Below, one piece after another: positions 34,938 to 44,402 of a stretch of DNA of 64,000 bases. The position numbers and the translations under genes are program-made. Positions within the stretch are counted from its first letter, which is position 1; every line of letters starts with the position of its first letter. The stretch is from contig NZ_CP071607.1 of NCBI RefSeq assembly GCF_017357225.1, forward strand, positions 186,001-250,000, written 5' to 3'. The stretch comes from Rhizobium binae (GTDB taxonomy: Bacteria > Pseudomonadota > Alphaproteobacteria > Rhizobiales > Rhizobiaceae). The notes below the pieces were generated by a model that did no database searches, was not told where the DNA came from, and saw only the letters and a list, made by a program, of their open reading frames with translations.

Positions 34938-36641
34938 TCAGAAGGTTTGGCCGGCGATCGCGACCAGGTGTTCGACGACGGGGCCGAGCGCCAAGGCCGG
35001 AAAGAAGGTCAGGCCGCCGACGATCAGGATCGTGCCGACGAGCAGGCCGACAAAGAGCGGACCGTCGGTCGGGAAGGTGCCGGCCGAGGCCGGAACCGTC
35101 TTCTTGGCGATCAGCGAGCCGGCGATGGCAAGGGCCGGGATGATCACCAGGAAGCGGCCCATCAGCATGCCGATGCCTAGTGTCACGTTGTACCAGGGCG
35201 TGTTGCCGGTCAGGCCGCCGAAAGCCGAGCCGTTATTGGCCGCAGCCGAGGTATAGGCATAGAGGATTTCGGAGAAGCCGTGCGGGCCGGCCGTGCCGAC
35301 GGAGGCGACGGCGCTCGGCAGAACCGAAGCGATTGCGGTGAAGACCAGCATGGCGAGCGGCAGGCAGAGGATGGCGAGAACGGCCATCTTCATTTCCTTC
35401 GCCTCGATCTTCTTGCCGAGATATTCCGGCGTGCGGCCGACCATCAGGCCGGCGACGAAGACGGCGACGATGATAAACAGCAGAATACCGTAAAAGCCCG
35501 CACCGACACCGCCGACGATGATCTCGCCGAGCTGCATGTTGATCAGCGGGATAAGGCCGCCGAGCGCAGTAAAGCTGCCGTGCATCGCATTGACCGCGCC
35601 GCAGGAGGCGGACGTGGTAATGACGGCGAACAGCGAGGACAGGGCAATGCCGAAGCGGACTTCCTTGCCCTCCATGTTGCCGCCGCCGAGACCAAAGGCG
35701 TGCATCAGCGGGTTGCCCGCTGCTTCAGCCCAATAGGTGACGATAACGCCGGCGACGAACAGCACGCCCATCGTGGCAAGAATCGCCCAGCCCTGACGCT
35801 GATTACCGACCATGCGGCCGAAGACATTGGTCAGCGCCGCGCCGATCGCGAAGATCGAGACCATCTGGATAAGGTTGGATATCGCATCGGGGTTTTCGAA
35901 CGGATGGGCGGAATTGGCGTTGAAGAAGCCGCCGCCATTGGTGCCGAGCATTTTGATCGCGAGCTGCGAGGCGACTGGGCCGACGGCGATTGTCTGCTGC
36001 GCGCCTTCGAGCGTCGTCGCATTGACATAGGGTCCGAGTGTCTGGGGCACGCCGAGATAGACATAGACGAGCGTCAGTACGATGCAGGTGGGAAGCAGGA
36101 TATAAAGCGTGCTGCGGATCATATCGACCCAGAAATTGCCGATCGCCTTGCCGGACGCCCGTGCGAAGGCCCGGATGAAGGCGACGGCGATGGCCATGCC
36201 GGTGGCAGCGGAGAGGAAGTTCTGCACCGTGAAGCCGGCCATCTGGGCCAGATACGACATGGTGCTTTCACCGCCGTAATTCTGCCAGTTCGTATTTGTG
36301 GTAAAGCTGACGGCGGTGTTGAAGGAAAGGTCCGTCGGGACGGCGGCCATGCCGGCTGGATTATAGGGCAGGATGTCCTGCAGGCGCAGGAGCGCGTAGA
36401 GGAAGAGGACGCCGAGCAAGTTGAATAGCAGCATCGCAAAGGCGTAGGAGGTCCAATGCTGCTCCTCGCGTTCGCTGGTGCCGGCAACGCGGTAAAGCCC
36501 CCGTTCGATCGGAACGAGGACGGGTGACAGGAATGTGCGCTCGCCGTTGTAGACACGGGTCATGTAACCGCCGAGCGGTTTGACGAGCACGAGGACGATC
36601 CCGCAATAAAGCAGGATCTGAAGCCATCCGTTGAGGGTCAT
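34938..36641 (-). CDS. kdpA: KdpA, K+-transporting ATPase channel subunit
   Basis: This encodes a 567-residue membrane protein of the SKT superfamily. It has four selectivity-filter loops: [15 protein letters not shown] (about residue 111), [19 protein letters not shown] (about 232), [15 protein letters not shown] (about 340) and [20 protein letters not shown] (about 470). Ten transmembrane segments are expected. The length matches E. coli KdpA (557). K+ enters through this subunit. It is preceded by kdpF. Confidence 0.96.
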   Translation of the reverse strand: MTLNGWLQILLYCGIVLVLVKPLGGYMTRVYNGERTFLSPVLVPIERGLYRVAGTSEREEQHWTSYAFAMLLFNLLGVLFLYALLRLQDILPYNPAGMAAVPTDLSFNTAVSFTTNTNWQNYGGESTMSYLAQMAGFTVQNFLSAATGMAIAVAFIRAFARASGKAIGNFWVDMIRSTLYILLPTCIVLTLVYVYLGVPQTLGPYVNATTLEGAQQTIAVGPVASQLAIKMLGTNGGGFFNANSAHPFENPDAISNLIQMVSIFAIGAALTNVFGRMVGNQRQGWAILATMGVLFVAGVIVTYWAEAAGNPLMHAFGLGGGNMEGKEVRFGIALSSLFAVITTSASCGAVNAMHGSFTALGGLIPLINMQLGEIIVGGVGAGFYGILLFIIVAVFVAGLMVGRTPEYLGKKIEAKEMKMAVLAILCLPLAMLVFTAIASVLPSAVASVGTAGPHGFSEILYAYTSAAANNGSAFGGLTGNTPWYNVTLGIGMLMGRFLVIIPALAIAGSLIAKKTVPASAGTFPTDGPLFVGLLVGTILIVGGLTFFPALALGPVVEHLVAIAGQTF

Positions 36642-36710
36642 GGAGGTAAACTTTCAATACCTGGCTGGCTCCCGGTCGCGCATGAGCGATCTCAGAAGCG
36701 CCGGTTCTCT

Positions 36711-36800
36711 TCAAAAGCGTTCTGGGCGAAGGAGAGCGTAGGTGAGGTAAACGGTAAGAAACACGGTTACGGCACCGCTCAAGACATAATCGAGGGTCAT
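36711..36800 (-). CDS. kdpF: KdpF, 29-residue subunit
   Basis: MTLDYVLSGAVTVFLTVYL, then TYALLRPERF, matches KdpF in length (29 aa here and in E. coli) and in its form: one transmembrane helix followed by TYALLRPE-like residues. In the E. coli complex this peptide lies against KdpA and stabilises it. It starts at the ATG at 36800 with GGAGAAAC upstream and stands 69 nt before kdpA. Confidence 0.88.
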   Translation of the reverse strand: MTLDYVLSGAVTVFLTVYLTYALLRPERF

Positions 36801-36814
36801 CGTCGTTTCTCCGG

Positions 36815-36898
36815 TTACAGCCTGTCGCAGGCTCTGGTGTAGGCAAAGCACAGCGCGAAGAATATGATCGCGGTGCCAAGCAGAATGATATCCATCAT
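36815..36898 (-). CDS. 27-residue membrane peptide ahead of kdpF
   Basis: The ORF MMDIILLGTAIIFFALCFAY, then TRACDRL, starts at the ATG pair at 36895-36898 and ends 14 nt before kdpF. It is one hydrophobic helix followed by a short tail ending ACDRL. Peptides of this shape are often seen upstream of kdpF in alphaproteobacteria without an assigned function. GGAGTCAC lies just upstream of the start. It may be an additional small Kdp subunit. Confidence 0.6.
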   Translation of the reverse strand: MMDIILLGTAIIFFALCFAYTRACDRL

Positions 36899-37065
36899 GA
36901 TCGTGACTCCTGTTGCTTTCTTGGAGTCAGACAAGACAAAGGGCGCCCTTCTCTTTGGAAGGGCCGCCTTTCATGCTTTCTGGCGTGGAGATGATCGTTC
37001 GATCTCTCAGCTGTGAATATGGAGCCGGAGGGCATAAAGGTTCGAGACGGCCGAAGGGCCATCAA

Positions 37066-37082
37066 TATAAAAATCTTATAAA
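37066..37082 (-). promoter_or_regulatory. Candidate KdpE operator
   Basis: On the minus strand TTTATA-N5-TTTATA occurs as a direct repeat with an 11-bp period. This closely resembles the E. coli KdpE site, TTTATA-N5-TTTACA. It lies about 170 nt upstream of the first small kdp ORF in an AT-rich pocket. Confidence 0.55.
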
Positions 37083-37100
37083 TGCTTTTCCGCAAGCGAG

Positions 37101-37463
37101 CTAAGGATCGACCCGGAACTGGTATTTGCCTTCGGCGCTGCGGCCGTCCATCGAGAGCACGCGCCAGTCGACCGTATAGAGGCCGGGCGCCATGGCAGGA
37201 TCGAGCGGAATCTTGAAGATCGATTCCTCGGGGCCGGAGAGAAACGGCTTGCCTGTGGGAAGCACCGTACCCTCGGCGTCGAGCAGCACGGCCGTGGAAC
37301 GGGCAAGATCGACCGGGCCGGTGAAGGTGAGTTCGAGGTTGGCCGGCGCCAGTCTTTCTTCCTCCTGCGGCGGCGGGAGGGATGCCTGCTCCAGGGCCGC
37401 AGACGCCTCACCCGCGGTGAAGAAAAGGCAGGCAAACAGACAGAATGACACAATCGACTTCAT
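37101..37463 (-). CDS. CopC-like exported protein lacking copper ligands
   Basis: This encodes a 120-residue secreted protein. The signal peptide is MKSIVSFCLFACLFFTAGEA followed by SAAL. The rest follows the CopC/YobA beta-sandwich pattern: PANLELTFTGPVDLARSTAV, VLPTGKPFLSGPEE, AMAPGLYTVDWRVLSMDGRS and AEGKYQFRVDP. Genuine CopC starts with a mature His and has a DGH motif. Here the N-terminus begins ALEQASLP and the motif is DGRS, and no His is left in the mature protein. Copper binding by the classic site is therefore unlikely. It ends just upstream of the kdp promoter. The role is unknown. Confidence 0.7.
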   Translation of the reverse strand: MKSIVSFCLFACLFFTAGEASAALEQASLPPPQEEERLAPANLELTFTGPVDLARSTAVLLDAEGTVLPTGKPFLSGPEESIFKIPLDPAMAPGLYTVDWRVLSMDGRSAEGKYQFRVDP

Positions 37464-37926
37464 GATGGTCTTCCTTATCGTGCCGATCCGCATGTGCCCG
37501 GAGCCGTCATGCTTCCGCGACGCCATGCCGACGCATCACTTTAACGCTGTGGAGGATGATTTCGATCCCTAGTTTTTGCGATAACGCGCACCGGCCGCGG
37601 CTGACGGCCTTTCGGCAGCGCGGCGATCAGATCCACAAGACGCTGCCAGAATTGTCGCAATGACCTCGATATCGTCGTGCCGCTCTTCATCTCTTTGCCT
37701 GTCCTGATTGCGGGGATCTGGAACTGAGACTGTACTCCCCAACGGTTCCGGCCGGAATCATGCGGAGGTCTGGAAACGCGACTCTTTCGGATTATAGAAA
37801 ATGGGCATTTCATCACATGTTGAGCAAAAGCTTGTCTGGTGCGATTGAATTGCCGCCGCTTACGGTCTTATAGTCCGTATCGACGGCACCCGCTGAATCG
37901 CGGGGCAAAAGGGAAGGAAACCGATC
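37464..37926. other. Intergenic region between the copC-like gene and the dehydrogenase gene
   Basis: About 460 bases hold the divergent promoters. A small basic ORF on the minus strand (37541-37690) is listed separately. The stretch 37780-37870 is AT-rich and probably contains the dehydrogenase promoter, with AAGGAAACCG as ribosome binding site before 37927. Confidence 0.45.
37541..37690 (-). CDS. Small basic ORF, 49 aa, unknown
   Basis: The ORF starts at the ATG at 37690 (MKSGTTISRSLRQFWQRLVD), preceded by GGCAAAGAG. It has a central amphipathic helix (LRQFWQRLVDLIAALPKG) and a strongly basic tail (RPVRVIAKTRDR). The shape recalls DUF1127-type rhizobial peptides, but the typical motif is not clear. 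It may be chance. Confidence 0.3.
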   Translation of the reverse strand: MKSGTTISRSLRQFWQRLVDLIAALPKGRQPRPVRVIAKTRDRNHPPQR

Positions 37927-38970
37927 ATGACCAAAGTCCGTGCGCTGGTGCTGGAGCACCAGCATGAGCTTGCGCTTCGCGATATCGATCTGCCGCTCGA
38001 GACAGGGCCCGGGCAGGTCAAGATCAGGATTCATACCGTCGGCGTCTGCGGTTCGGATGTGCATTATTATACCCATGGCAAGATCGGTCCCTTCGTCGTC
38101 AACGCGCCGATGGTGCTCGGCCATGAGGCGGCTGGCACGGTGGTCGAGGTCGGGGGTGGCGTCACACATCTGAAAGTCGGCGATCGCGTCTGCATGGAAC
38201 CCGGCATTCCCGATCCGAATTCTAAGGCGAGCCGGCTCGGTCTGTACAATATCGATCCCGCCGTCACCTTCTGGGCGACGCCGCCGATCCATGGCGTGCT
38301 GACGCCGGAGGTCGTGCATCCCGCCAATTATACGTTCAAGCTGCCCGACAATGTCAGCTTCGCCGAAGGCGCCATGGTCGAGCCCTTCGCCGTCGGCATG
38401 CAGGCGGCGAGCAAGGCAAAGATTGCGCCAGGCGACACCGCCATCGTCCTCGGGGCCGGCCCGATCGGCACGATGGTGGCGATCGCGGCGCTTGCCGGCG
38501 GCTGTGCCCGGGCGATCGTCGCCGATCTCGCCCAGCCGAAGCTCGATATTGCCGCGCAGTACCAGGGTGTCATCCCGGTCAACATTCGCGAGAAGAACCT
38601 GATCGAGGAAGTCGCCCGACTGACCGACGGCTGGGGTGCGGACGTCGTCTTCGAATGCTCCGGATCGCCGAGGGCCTGGGAGACGATCATGGCGCTGCCG
38701 CGCCCGGGCGGCGTCATCGTCGCCGTCGGCCTGCCGGTCAACCCTGTTGGTTTCGACGTCTCGACGGCAACGACCAAGGAGATCCGCATCGAGACGGTGT
38801 TCCGTTACGCGCATCAATATGAGCGCTCGATCGCGCTGCTCGCCTCGGGCCGCGTCGACCTGAAGCCGCTGATATCGGAGACCTTCACATTCGAGGATTC
38901 GATCAAGGCCTTCGATCGCGCCGTCGAGGCCCGGCCGAGCGACGTGAAGCTGCAGATCGTCATGGAGTAA
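37927..38970 (+). CDS. Xylitol/sorbitol-type zinc dehydrogenase (MDR family)
   Basis: This encodes a 347-residue NAD-dependent polyol dehydrogenase. The catalytic zinc site includes [17 protein letters not shown] (Cys about 41) and LGHEAAGTV (His-Glu about 66). The Rossmann glycines are [15 protein letters not shown] (about 175). The sequence is close to xylitol and L-idonate/sorbitol dehydrogenases. The four-cysteine structural zinc lobe usual in this family is missing: the segment [20 protein letters not shown] contains no Cys. The oxidised polyol is unknown. It stands alone without a transporter. Confidence 0.85.
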   Translation: MTKVRALVLEHQHELALRDIDLPLETGPGQVKIRIHTVGVCGSDVHYYTHGKIGPFVVNAPMVLGHEAAGTVVEVGGGVTHLKVGDRVCMEPGIPDPNSKASRLGLYNIDPAVTFWATPPIHGVLTPEVVHPANYTFKLPDNVSFAEGAMVEPFAVGMQAASKAKIAPGDTAIVLGAGPIGTMVAIAALAGGCARAIVADLAQPKLDIAAQYQGVIPVNIREKNLIEEVARLTDGWGADVVFECSGSPRAWETIMALPRPGGVIVAVGLPVNPVGFDVSTATTKEIRIETVFRYAHQYERSIALLASGRVDLKPLISETFTFEDSIKAFDRAVEARPSDVKLQIVME

Positions 38971-38980
38971 GTGCCCGCCT

Positions 38981-39550
38981 CTACGAGTGGCGCGCACTTG
39001 GTCTCATTTTGCGAAAGGCAAAGGCGGCGGCTGCAACGACAGCCGCCGCTCCGGCAGCAATCAGCAGATGGCGGTGGAGGGGAAGATGGCCCAAGATCTG
39101 CTGGACGCCGTGCCCGAAGAGGTAGCCGAGCCCCGTAAAGAGCAGCCCCCATGCCAGGGCGGCCACGGCATTGAGGACGACGAATTTGCCGCCCGGTATT
39201 CGTGTGGTCCCGATGACGACAGGGCTGATCGTCCGCAATCCCACCAGGAAACGAAACGCAAGAATGAATCCGGTCGGATATTTCTCGAGAAGCCGGGTTG
39301 CGCGGGTGAGCGCCGGCTTCTCCATCAGCCGGCGGACGAAGCCCCATCGAGTGGCGTAACGGCCGGCGAAGAACCAGAACTGATCGCCGACGAAGGATCC
39401 CGCCACGGCCGCGGATGCCGCCGCCCAATAGCTCAGCAGCCCGCGATGGGCAACGACGCCGCCGAGGAAGGCGGCCGTTTCGCCTTCAATGGCCGCACCC
39501 AGGAAGATCGCCAGCAGGCCGTAATTCTCGATCAGCAGTTCAATAGACAT
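38981..39550 (-). CDS. DedA-family membrane protein
   Basis: This encodes a 189-residue polytopic inner-membrane protein. Family motifs are a membrane-embedded Glu in GLLAIFLGAAIEGETAAFLG, GSFVGDQFWFFAGRYA, and FRFLVGLRTISPVVIGTTRI near residue 100. The C-terminus is a hydrophobic helix with a basic end (FAFRKMRPSARH). DedA proteins are linked to undecaprenyl-phosphate or phospholipid flipping and to proton-motive-force maintenance. It is convergent with the dehydrogenase gene. Confidence 0.9.
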   Translation of the reverse strand: MSIELLIENYGLLAIFLGAAIEGETAAFLGGVVAHRGLLSYWAAASAAVAGSFVGDQFWFFAGRYATRWGFVRRLMEKPALTRATRLLEKYPTGFILAFRFLVGLRTISPVVIGTTRIPGGKFVVLNAVAALAWGLLFTGLGYLFGHGVQQILGHLPLHRHLLIAAGAAAVVAAAAFAFRKMRPSARHS

Positions 39551-39591
39551 GACGGCTCGCCCCCACCTGTTCCCGAAGCGTCAGGTAACCG

Positions 39592-40953
39592 TCAAACGGG
39601 CTTCAAATCGCCGAGCAGTGTCGGGATCAGTTCCGACACCGTCGGGTGGATCGGCACCGACCATTTCAGCGTCGGATAGGGCGTGCCGGCATTCATCGCG
39701 TCGATCAGGCCGTGGATCACCTCGTCTCCCTCGATGCCCAAAATCGCCGCGCCGAGAATTTCCTTGGTCTCGGCGTCGGCGATCACCTTCATGAAGCCCT
39801 TGGTCTCGCCGCGCTCATTGGCGCGGCCGACGCGGCTCATCGGCCGGGTCGAGACCATGATCCGGCGTCCAGACCCGCGCGCCTGTTTCTCGGTCATGCC
39901 GACGCGGCCGAGCGGCGGGTCGATGTAGAGGGCATAGGCGGGGATGCGGCTCGACAGCTTGCGGTTGTCGCCGTCCAGAAGATTGGCGGCGGCGATCTCG
40001 AAATCATTGTAGGACGTGTGAGTGAAGGCGCCGTGGCCGTTGCAGTCGCCGAGCGCAAAGATGCCCTCGACATTGGTGGCAAGCTTGTCGTCGACCGTGA
40101 TGTAGCCGCGCTTGTCGGTGGCAACGCCGGCGGCATCGAGGCCGAGATCGTCGGTATTCGGCTTTCGGCCGGTGGCGATCAGCACATGGCTCGCATCGAT
40201 CTCCGCCGAGCCGGCGATGACGCTCACCCCCTTGCCGTTTCCAGCAAAGGCGATGTTGCCGGAGTCGGTATGGACGCCGATGCCTTCTGAACGCAGGATC
40301 TCGGCGATCGCATCGGATATATCCTCGTCCTCGCGCGAAGCGAGCTTCGGGCCGTGCTCGATGACACTGACTTCGGCGCCGAAGCGGCGATACATCTGCG
40401 CGAATTCCAGCCCGATATAGCTGCCGCCGATGACTGCCAGATGCCGCGGCAGCGTGTCGAGTTGAATGATCGAGGTGCTGGTGAGGTAGTCGATGTCATC
40501 GATGCCAGGCAGCTCGGGAATGACAGGTCGCGCGCCGACATTGAGGAAGATGCGCGGCGCGGTCAGGGTCTCGCCGTTGACGCTGACGGTCTTCGGTCCC
40601 TCGAAGCGCGCATGACCATAGATCACGCTGATACCGTCCATCCCGGCAAACCAACCGATCAGGCCGTTGCGGGCATTCATCGTCACCGTTTCGGCGCGGG
40701 CTCTGACCACCTTCATGTCGATGGCGATCTCGCCGCCGATATTGACGCCGTAGGCGGCAGCACTTCTGGCGACATGGGCGGCACGGGCGCTGGCGACCAG
40801 CGTCTTCGTCGGCATGCAGCCGGCATTGACGCAGGTGCCGCCGAGGAATTTGCGCTCGATCAACGCCACCTTCATGCCCTTCTCGACCATGCGGGCGGCA
40901 AGAAAGGGGCCGGCCTGGCCGGCGCCGATGACGATGGCGTCGAAGTTTTTCAT
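39592..40953 (-). CDS. MerA-like pyridine nucleotide-disulfide oxidoreductase
   Basis: This encodes a 453-residue flavoprotein. The FAD site is IVIGAGQAGPFLAARM (about residues 7-22). The redox-active disulfide is GGTCVNAGCMPTK (about 39-51). The NAD(P) site is LAVIGGSYIGLEFAQMY (about 172). The second FAD motif is NVEGIFALGDCNG (about 302), and the His-Glu pair is HPTVSELIP near the end. It resembles mercuric reductase but has no N-terminal metal-binding domain and no C-terminal Cys pair, so Hg(II) reduction is unlikely. The start at 40953 overlaps the stop of the DUF4126 gene by 4 nt. Confidence 0.85.
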   Translation of the reverse strand: MKNFDAIVIGAGQAGPFLAARMVEKGMKVALIERKFLGGTCVNAGCMPTKTLVASARAAHVARSAAAYGVNIGGEIAIDMKVVRARAETVTMNARNGLIGWFAGMDGISVIYGHARFEGPKTVSVNGETLTAPRIFLNVGARPVIPELPGIDDIDYLTSTSIIQLDTLPRHLAVIGGSYIGLEFAQMYRRFGAEVSVIEHGPKLASREDEDISDAIAEILRSEGIGVHTDSGNIAFAGNGKGVSVIAGSAEIDASHVLIATGRKPNTDDLGLDAAGVATDKRGYITVDDKLATNVEGIFALGDCNGHGAFTHTSYNDFEIAAANLLDGDNRKLSSRIPAYALYIDPPLGRVGMTEKQARGSGRRIMVSTRPMSRVGRANERGETKGFMKVIADAETKEILGAAILGIEGDEVIHGLIDAMNAGTPYPTLKWSVPIHPTVSELIPTLLGDLKPV

Positions 40954-41411
40954 GACATGACCCCCACAATCAGCGCCGCACCGATGACGGCGACGGCATC
41001 CTCGATCAAGGCGGCCGGCAGATCTCTCCCGAAGGAAGCGGCAAGCCTGGCGCGTATGGCGGCGCCACCATAGGTGCCGATGACGGCGCCGATCACGCCG
41101 GCGATCAGCCCGCCGAAGAGCAGGCCGCTGGCGGCCCCGATCGTCGCACCAACAAGCGCCCCGGAGACGATGCGGGCGGCAAACTGCATGGGCACCTTGC
41201 GCGACGGCGTCGACGGCAGCTGGTCTGCGACCAGTTCGACAACGGCGAGGATCGTGAAGATCCACGGCGTCCAGCGGTAACCCATGAAGGCAAGCGGCGT
41301 CTGCGAGACATCGAGCCAGCCGCGCGCCGCGCCCCAGGCGACGGCGGCCGGCGCCGTCATGGTGCGAAGGCCGGAGATGACACCGATCAGCAATGCAAGA
41401 AGCAGAAACAT
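40950..41411 (-). CDS. DUF4126 membrane protein
   Basis: This encodes a 153-residue hydrophobic protein with about four transmembrane segments. SGLRTMTAPAAVAWGA near the N-terminus is the DUF4126 signature, followed by FTILAVVELVADQLPSTPSR and a glycine-rich pore-like helix (GALVGATIGAASGLLFGGLI). Function is unknown. It is translationally coupled to the MerA-like flavoprotein (ATGA overlap). That pairing recurs in alphaproteobacteria and suggests a joint membrane redox role, which is inference. Confidence 0.8.
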   Translation of the reverse strand: MFLLLALLIGVISGLRTMTAPAAVAWGAARGWLDVSQTPLAFMGYRWTPWIFTILAVVELVADQLPSTPSRKVPMQFAARIVSGALVGATIGAASGLLFGGLIAGVIGAVIGTYGGAAIRARLAASFGRDLPAALIEDAVAVIGAALIVGVMS

Positions 41412-41468
41412 GCGCGATCCCCCTCATTGCCGGCGTCGTGCCGCGAGAGGGAAGGTTGCATATTGTCA

Positions 41469-41496
41469 GGCGCGTGGCAATTCGCCTTGCCGCGCC
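41469..41496 (-). terminator. GC-rich hairpin between gcdH and the DUF4126 gene
   Basis: GGCGCG and CGCGCC, extended inward by GGCAA/TTGCC, form a strong stem 7 nt after the gcdH stop. The T-run expected of a classical terminator is absent, so termination is only probable. Confidence 0.45.
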
Positions 41497-41502
41497 GGGG
41501 CT

Positions 41503-42690
41503 TTAGTTCGCAAAGGCGGCGATGCCGGTGATTGCCCGGCCGATGATCAGCGCGTGGATGTCGTGCGTGCCCTCATAGGTGTTGACCACTTCGAGGTTGA
41601 CGAGGTGGCGGGCGATGCCGAATTCGTCGGAGATGCCGTTGCCGCCGAGCATGTCGCGGGCCGCGCGCGCGATCTCCAGCGCCTTGCCGCAGCTGTTGCG
41701 CTTGAGGATCGAGGTCAGCTCCACCGGCGGATGGCCTTCCTCCTTCATGCGGCCGAGCCGCAGGCAGCCCTGCAGGCCGAGCGAGATTTCCGCCGCCATG
41801 TCGGCGAGCTTCTTCTGGATCAGCTGGTTGGCGGCGAGCGGCCGGCCGAACTGCTTGCGCTCGAGCGTGTATTGCCGTGCTCTGGCATAACAATCCTCAG
41901 CAGCCCCGAGCGCGCCCCAGGCGATGCCGAAACGGGCCGAATTGAGACAGGTGAACGGCCCCTTGAGGCCGGTGACGCCGGGCAGCAGATTTTCCTCGGG
42001 CACGAAGACCCCATCCATCACCACTTCGCCTGTTATCGAGGCGCGCAGGCCGACCTTGCCGTGGATGGCGGGGGCAGAAAGCCCCTTCCAGCCCTTTTCG
42101 AGGATGAAGCCGCGGATGAGGCCGTCCTCGGTCTTGGCCCAGACGACGAAGACATCGGCGATCGGCGCATTCGAGATCCAGGTCTTCGAGCCGGTGAGGC
42201 TGTAGCCGCCGTCGACCTTCTTGGCGCGTGTCGCCATCGAGCCGGGATCGGAGCCGTGATCGGGCTCGGTCAGGCCGAAGCAGCCGATCCATTCGCCGGC
42301 GGCCAGTTTCGGCAGGTATTTCAGCTTCTGCGCCTCCGACCCGAAGGTGTCGATCGGCACCATCACCAGCGAGGACTGCACGCTCATCATCGAACGATAG
42401 CCGCTATCGACCCGCTCGACCTCGCGGGCGATCAGCCCGTAGGCAGTGTAACCGAGGCCGGCGCCACCGTATTCGGGAGAGATCGTCGGGCCGAGCAGAC
42501 CGAGTTCGCCCATTTCGCGGAAGATTGCGGGATCGGTCTTTTCATTGCGGAAGGCGTCGAGCACGCGGGGCGCGAGCTTTTGCTGCGCATAGGCATGGGC
42601 GGTGTCCTGCACCATGCGCTCCTCGTTGGTCAGCTGCTCCACCAGGCGGAACGGATCGGCCCAGTCGAAAACCTCGCGCGTATGCTGCAT
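41503..42690 (-). CDS. gcdH: Glutaryl-CoA dehydrogenase
   Basis: This encodes a 395-residue acyl-CoA dehydrogenase. FAD and substrate motifs are [16 protein letters not shown] (about residue 140), [14 protein letters not shown] and [34 protein letters not shown] near residue 370 contains the catalytic Glu in the context typical of GcdH. The enzyme oxidises and decarboxylates glutaryl-CoA to crotonyl-CoA in lysine and tryptophan degradation. The adjacent cupin and LysR genes are transcribed separately. Confidence 0.9.
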   Translation of the reverse strand: MQHTREVFDWADPFRLVEQLTNEERMVQDTAHAYAQQKLAPRVLDAFRNEKTDPAIFREMGELGLLGPTISPEYGGAGLGYTAYGLIAREVERVDSGYRSMMSVQSSLVMVPIDTFGSEAQKLKYLPKLAAGEWIGCFGLTEPDHGSDPGSMATRAKKVDGGYSLTGSKTWISNAPIADVFVVWAKTEDGLIRGFILEKGWKGLSAPAIHGKVGLRASITGEVVMDGVFVPEENLLPGVTGLKGPFTCLNSARFGIAWGALGAAEDCYARARQYTLERKQFGRPLAANQLIQKKLADMAAEISLGLQGCLRLGRMKEEGHPPVELTSILKRNSCGKALEIARAARDMLGGNGISDEFGIARHLVNLEVVNTYEGTHDIHALIIGRAITGIAAFAN

Positions 42691-42863
42691 GGCGGCGTCT
42701 CCTCACCCACGATTCAGGCTTGCCTCGCTGAAGGTCGCATAGACCCGCCAGCCGACCGCGTCAACAGACGGCGGCCGTGTCGAAAGACAGGGCGCGCCAC
42801 CTTTTCAAATGCGCCGGCATGCTCCACTTTGCCCGCCATCGATTTTGGAACGAGGAGACGGAA

Positions 42864-43202
42864 ATGTCGTCAAGCGATCTGTTCGTATCGGCCGAAGGCG
42901 CCGAATGGGTCAATCCCGAGCCCGGCGTTACCAGGCGCATCATGACCTATCTGCCCGAGATGATGATGGTGGAGGTGGCCTTCGAAACCGGCGCCATCGG
43001 TGCGGCCCATTCGCATCCACATATCCAGGCGAGCTATGTCGCCGAGGGCAGCTTCGAAGTGACGATCGACGGGCGGACCGAGGTGCTCGAGCAGGGCGGC
43101 AGTTTCATCGTGCCGCCCAATCTCGTCCATGGCGTCAAGGCACTGGAAAACGGCCGGTTGATCGATACGTTCACGCCGCACCGGGCCGAGTTCCTCAAAT
43201 AA
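42864..43202 (+). CDS. Single-domain cupin (KdgF-like)
   Basis: This encodes a 112-residue cupin barrel. Metal-site motifs are GAAHSHPHIQASYVAEGSFE (two His, Gln; about residues 47-66) and VPPNLVHGVKALENG with the last His (about 90). The start at 42864 has GAGGAGACGG upstream. Small cupins of this form include KdgF, which converts uronate ring forms during pectin breakdown, but many have other substrates. It ends directly beside the convergent LysR gene. Confidence 0.8.
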   Translation: MSSSDLFVSAEGAEWVNPEPGVTRRIMTYLPEMMMVEVAFETGAIGAAHSHPHIQASYVAEGSFEVTIDGRTEVLEQGGSFIVPPNLVHGVKALENGRLIDTFTPHRAEFLK

Positions 43203-44162
43203 TCACGTTTCTGCGTCCGATCGGCGCTGCGGGCCGGCGGCAGTGATATAGGGCGGCACGAAACGCGCGTCCTCGCCGCGCACGGCCTCACGCAGGAAAT
43301 CGATGACAGCGCGCACGCGCGGCGCCTGTTTCAGGTCGCGATGGCAGGTGATCCAGTACTGGCGCTTGAGGTCGATCTCCTCGGGCAGCACCCGCACAAG
43401 CTCGGGATAACGGCTGGCGAAGAAATAGGGCAGGATGCAGAGGCCGAGGCCGTTTCGGGTGGCGGTGAGCTGCGCGAAGATGCTGGAGCTCTGGAACTGC
43501 GGCTTGATGCGCGGATGCACATCGCTGAGATAATCCAGGCCCGGCGCGAAAATCATCTCCTCGATGTAGCTGACGAAGGGGTGCTCAAGCAGGTCGTCGC
43601 GGCTGGTGATACCAGGCGCCTTGGCAAGATAGTCGCGCGAGCCGTAGATCTGCAGATGATAGTCGGTCAGCTTCTCGGCGAAATAGGGCCCGCCCTTCGG
43701 CTCGTCGAGCACGACGGACAGATCGGCCTCCTTGCGCGACAGCGACATGATCTGCTGGATCGTCACCAGCTCGAGCGCCAGATGCGGATGCCGGGCGGCA
43801 AATCGCGGCAGCACGGTGGCGAAGAAGAAATTGGCAAAACCTTCCGGGGCGCTCAGGCGCACCAGGCCGCGCTGCGCCATCGAGCCGTCGGCGAGGTCGG
43901 TGCGCAGGCGCTCGGTCTCCTGCTCCATCCGCTCGGCCGTCTCAACGAAGCGCGTGCCCATGGCGGTCAGCACATAGCCGCGCGGATTGCGCTCGAACAG
44001 CTTGACCTTGAGGGTGAATTCCAACCTGTCGATGCGCCGCGAAACGGTGGCATGGCTGGAGCGCAGCTGCCGGGCGGCCGTCGACAGCTGCCCGGTGCGG
44101 GCGACGGCGAGGAAGAACTGCAGATCGTCCCAGGTAAACTGCGGTGGATTGGTCATCGCCAT
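43203..44162 (-). CDS. LysR-family transcriptional regulator
   Basis: This encodes a 319-residue regulator. The helix-turn-helix at about residues 14-70 reads LQFFLAVARTGQLSTAARQL then SSHATVSRRIDRLE. The effector domain (about 95-300) has GLVRLSAPEGFANFFFATVL and NGLGLCILPYFFASRYPE. It is a member of the GcvA/BvgS-like LysR subgroup. It is convergent with the cupin gene, and its stop adjoins the cupin stop. In related rhizobia it may regulate the neighbouring gcdH, but no site was identified. Confidence 0.88.
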   Translation of the reverse strand: MAMTNPPQFTWDDLQFFLAVARTGQLSTAARQLRSSHATVSRRIDRLEFTLKVKLFERNPRGYVLTAMGTRFVETAERMEQETERLRTDLADGSMAQRGLVRLSAPEGFANFFFATVLPRFAARHPHLALELVTIQQIMSLSRKEADLSVVLDEPKGGPYFAEKLTDYHLQIYGSRDYLAKAPGITSRDDLLEHPFVSYIEEMIFAPGLDYLSDVHPRIKPQFQSSSIFAQLTATRNGLGLCILPYFFASRYPELVRVLPEEIDLKRQYWITCHRDLKQAPRVRAVIDFLREAVRGEDARFVPPYITAAGPQRRSDAET

Positions 44163-44402
44163 TTCTCTCGTTCAACAGCAACACCCATAGCATGGTCTTG
44201 CGCTTTTTAAACAATTCGTTGTTTTTATTTGCGTTTTAACATCAGGTAAAGAATGGGGATCGCGGGCGGAGACCCGGCGAAAGCTGGTCCTTGGTGAACT
44301 CGAGATGACGCCGGTGAGAAATTTGTGATGCCTCGGCGCGGGTGCTTTCAGCCGTTACCCACCAATGCTACACGGCCGCGTTTTCGGTTTGAGGAACTAT
44401 TG

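Noticed and set aside
37716..37748. GGAAC on the minus strand near 37744 as a further stress promoter
   Set aside because: No TT or CGTT lies at the correct 16-19 nt distance.
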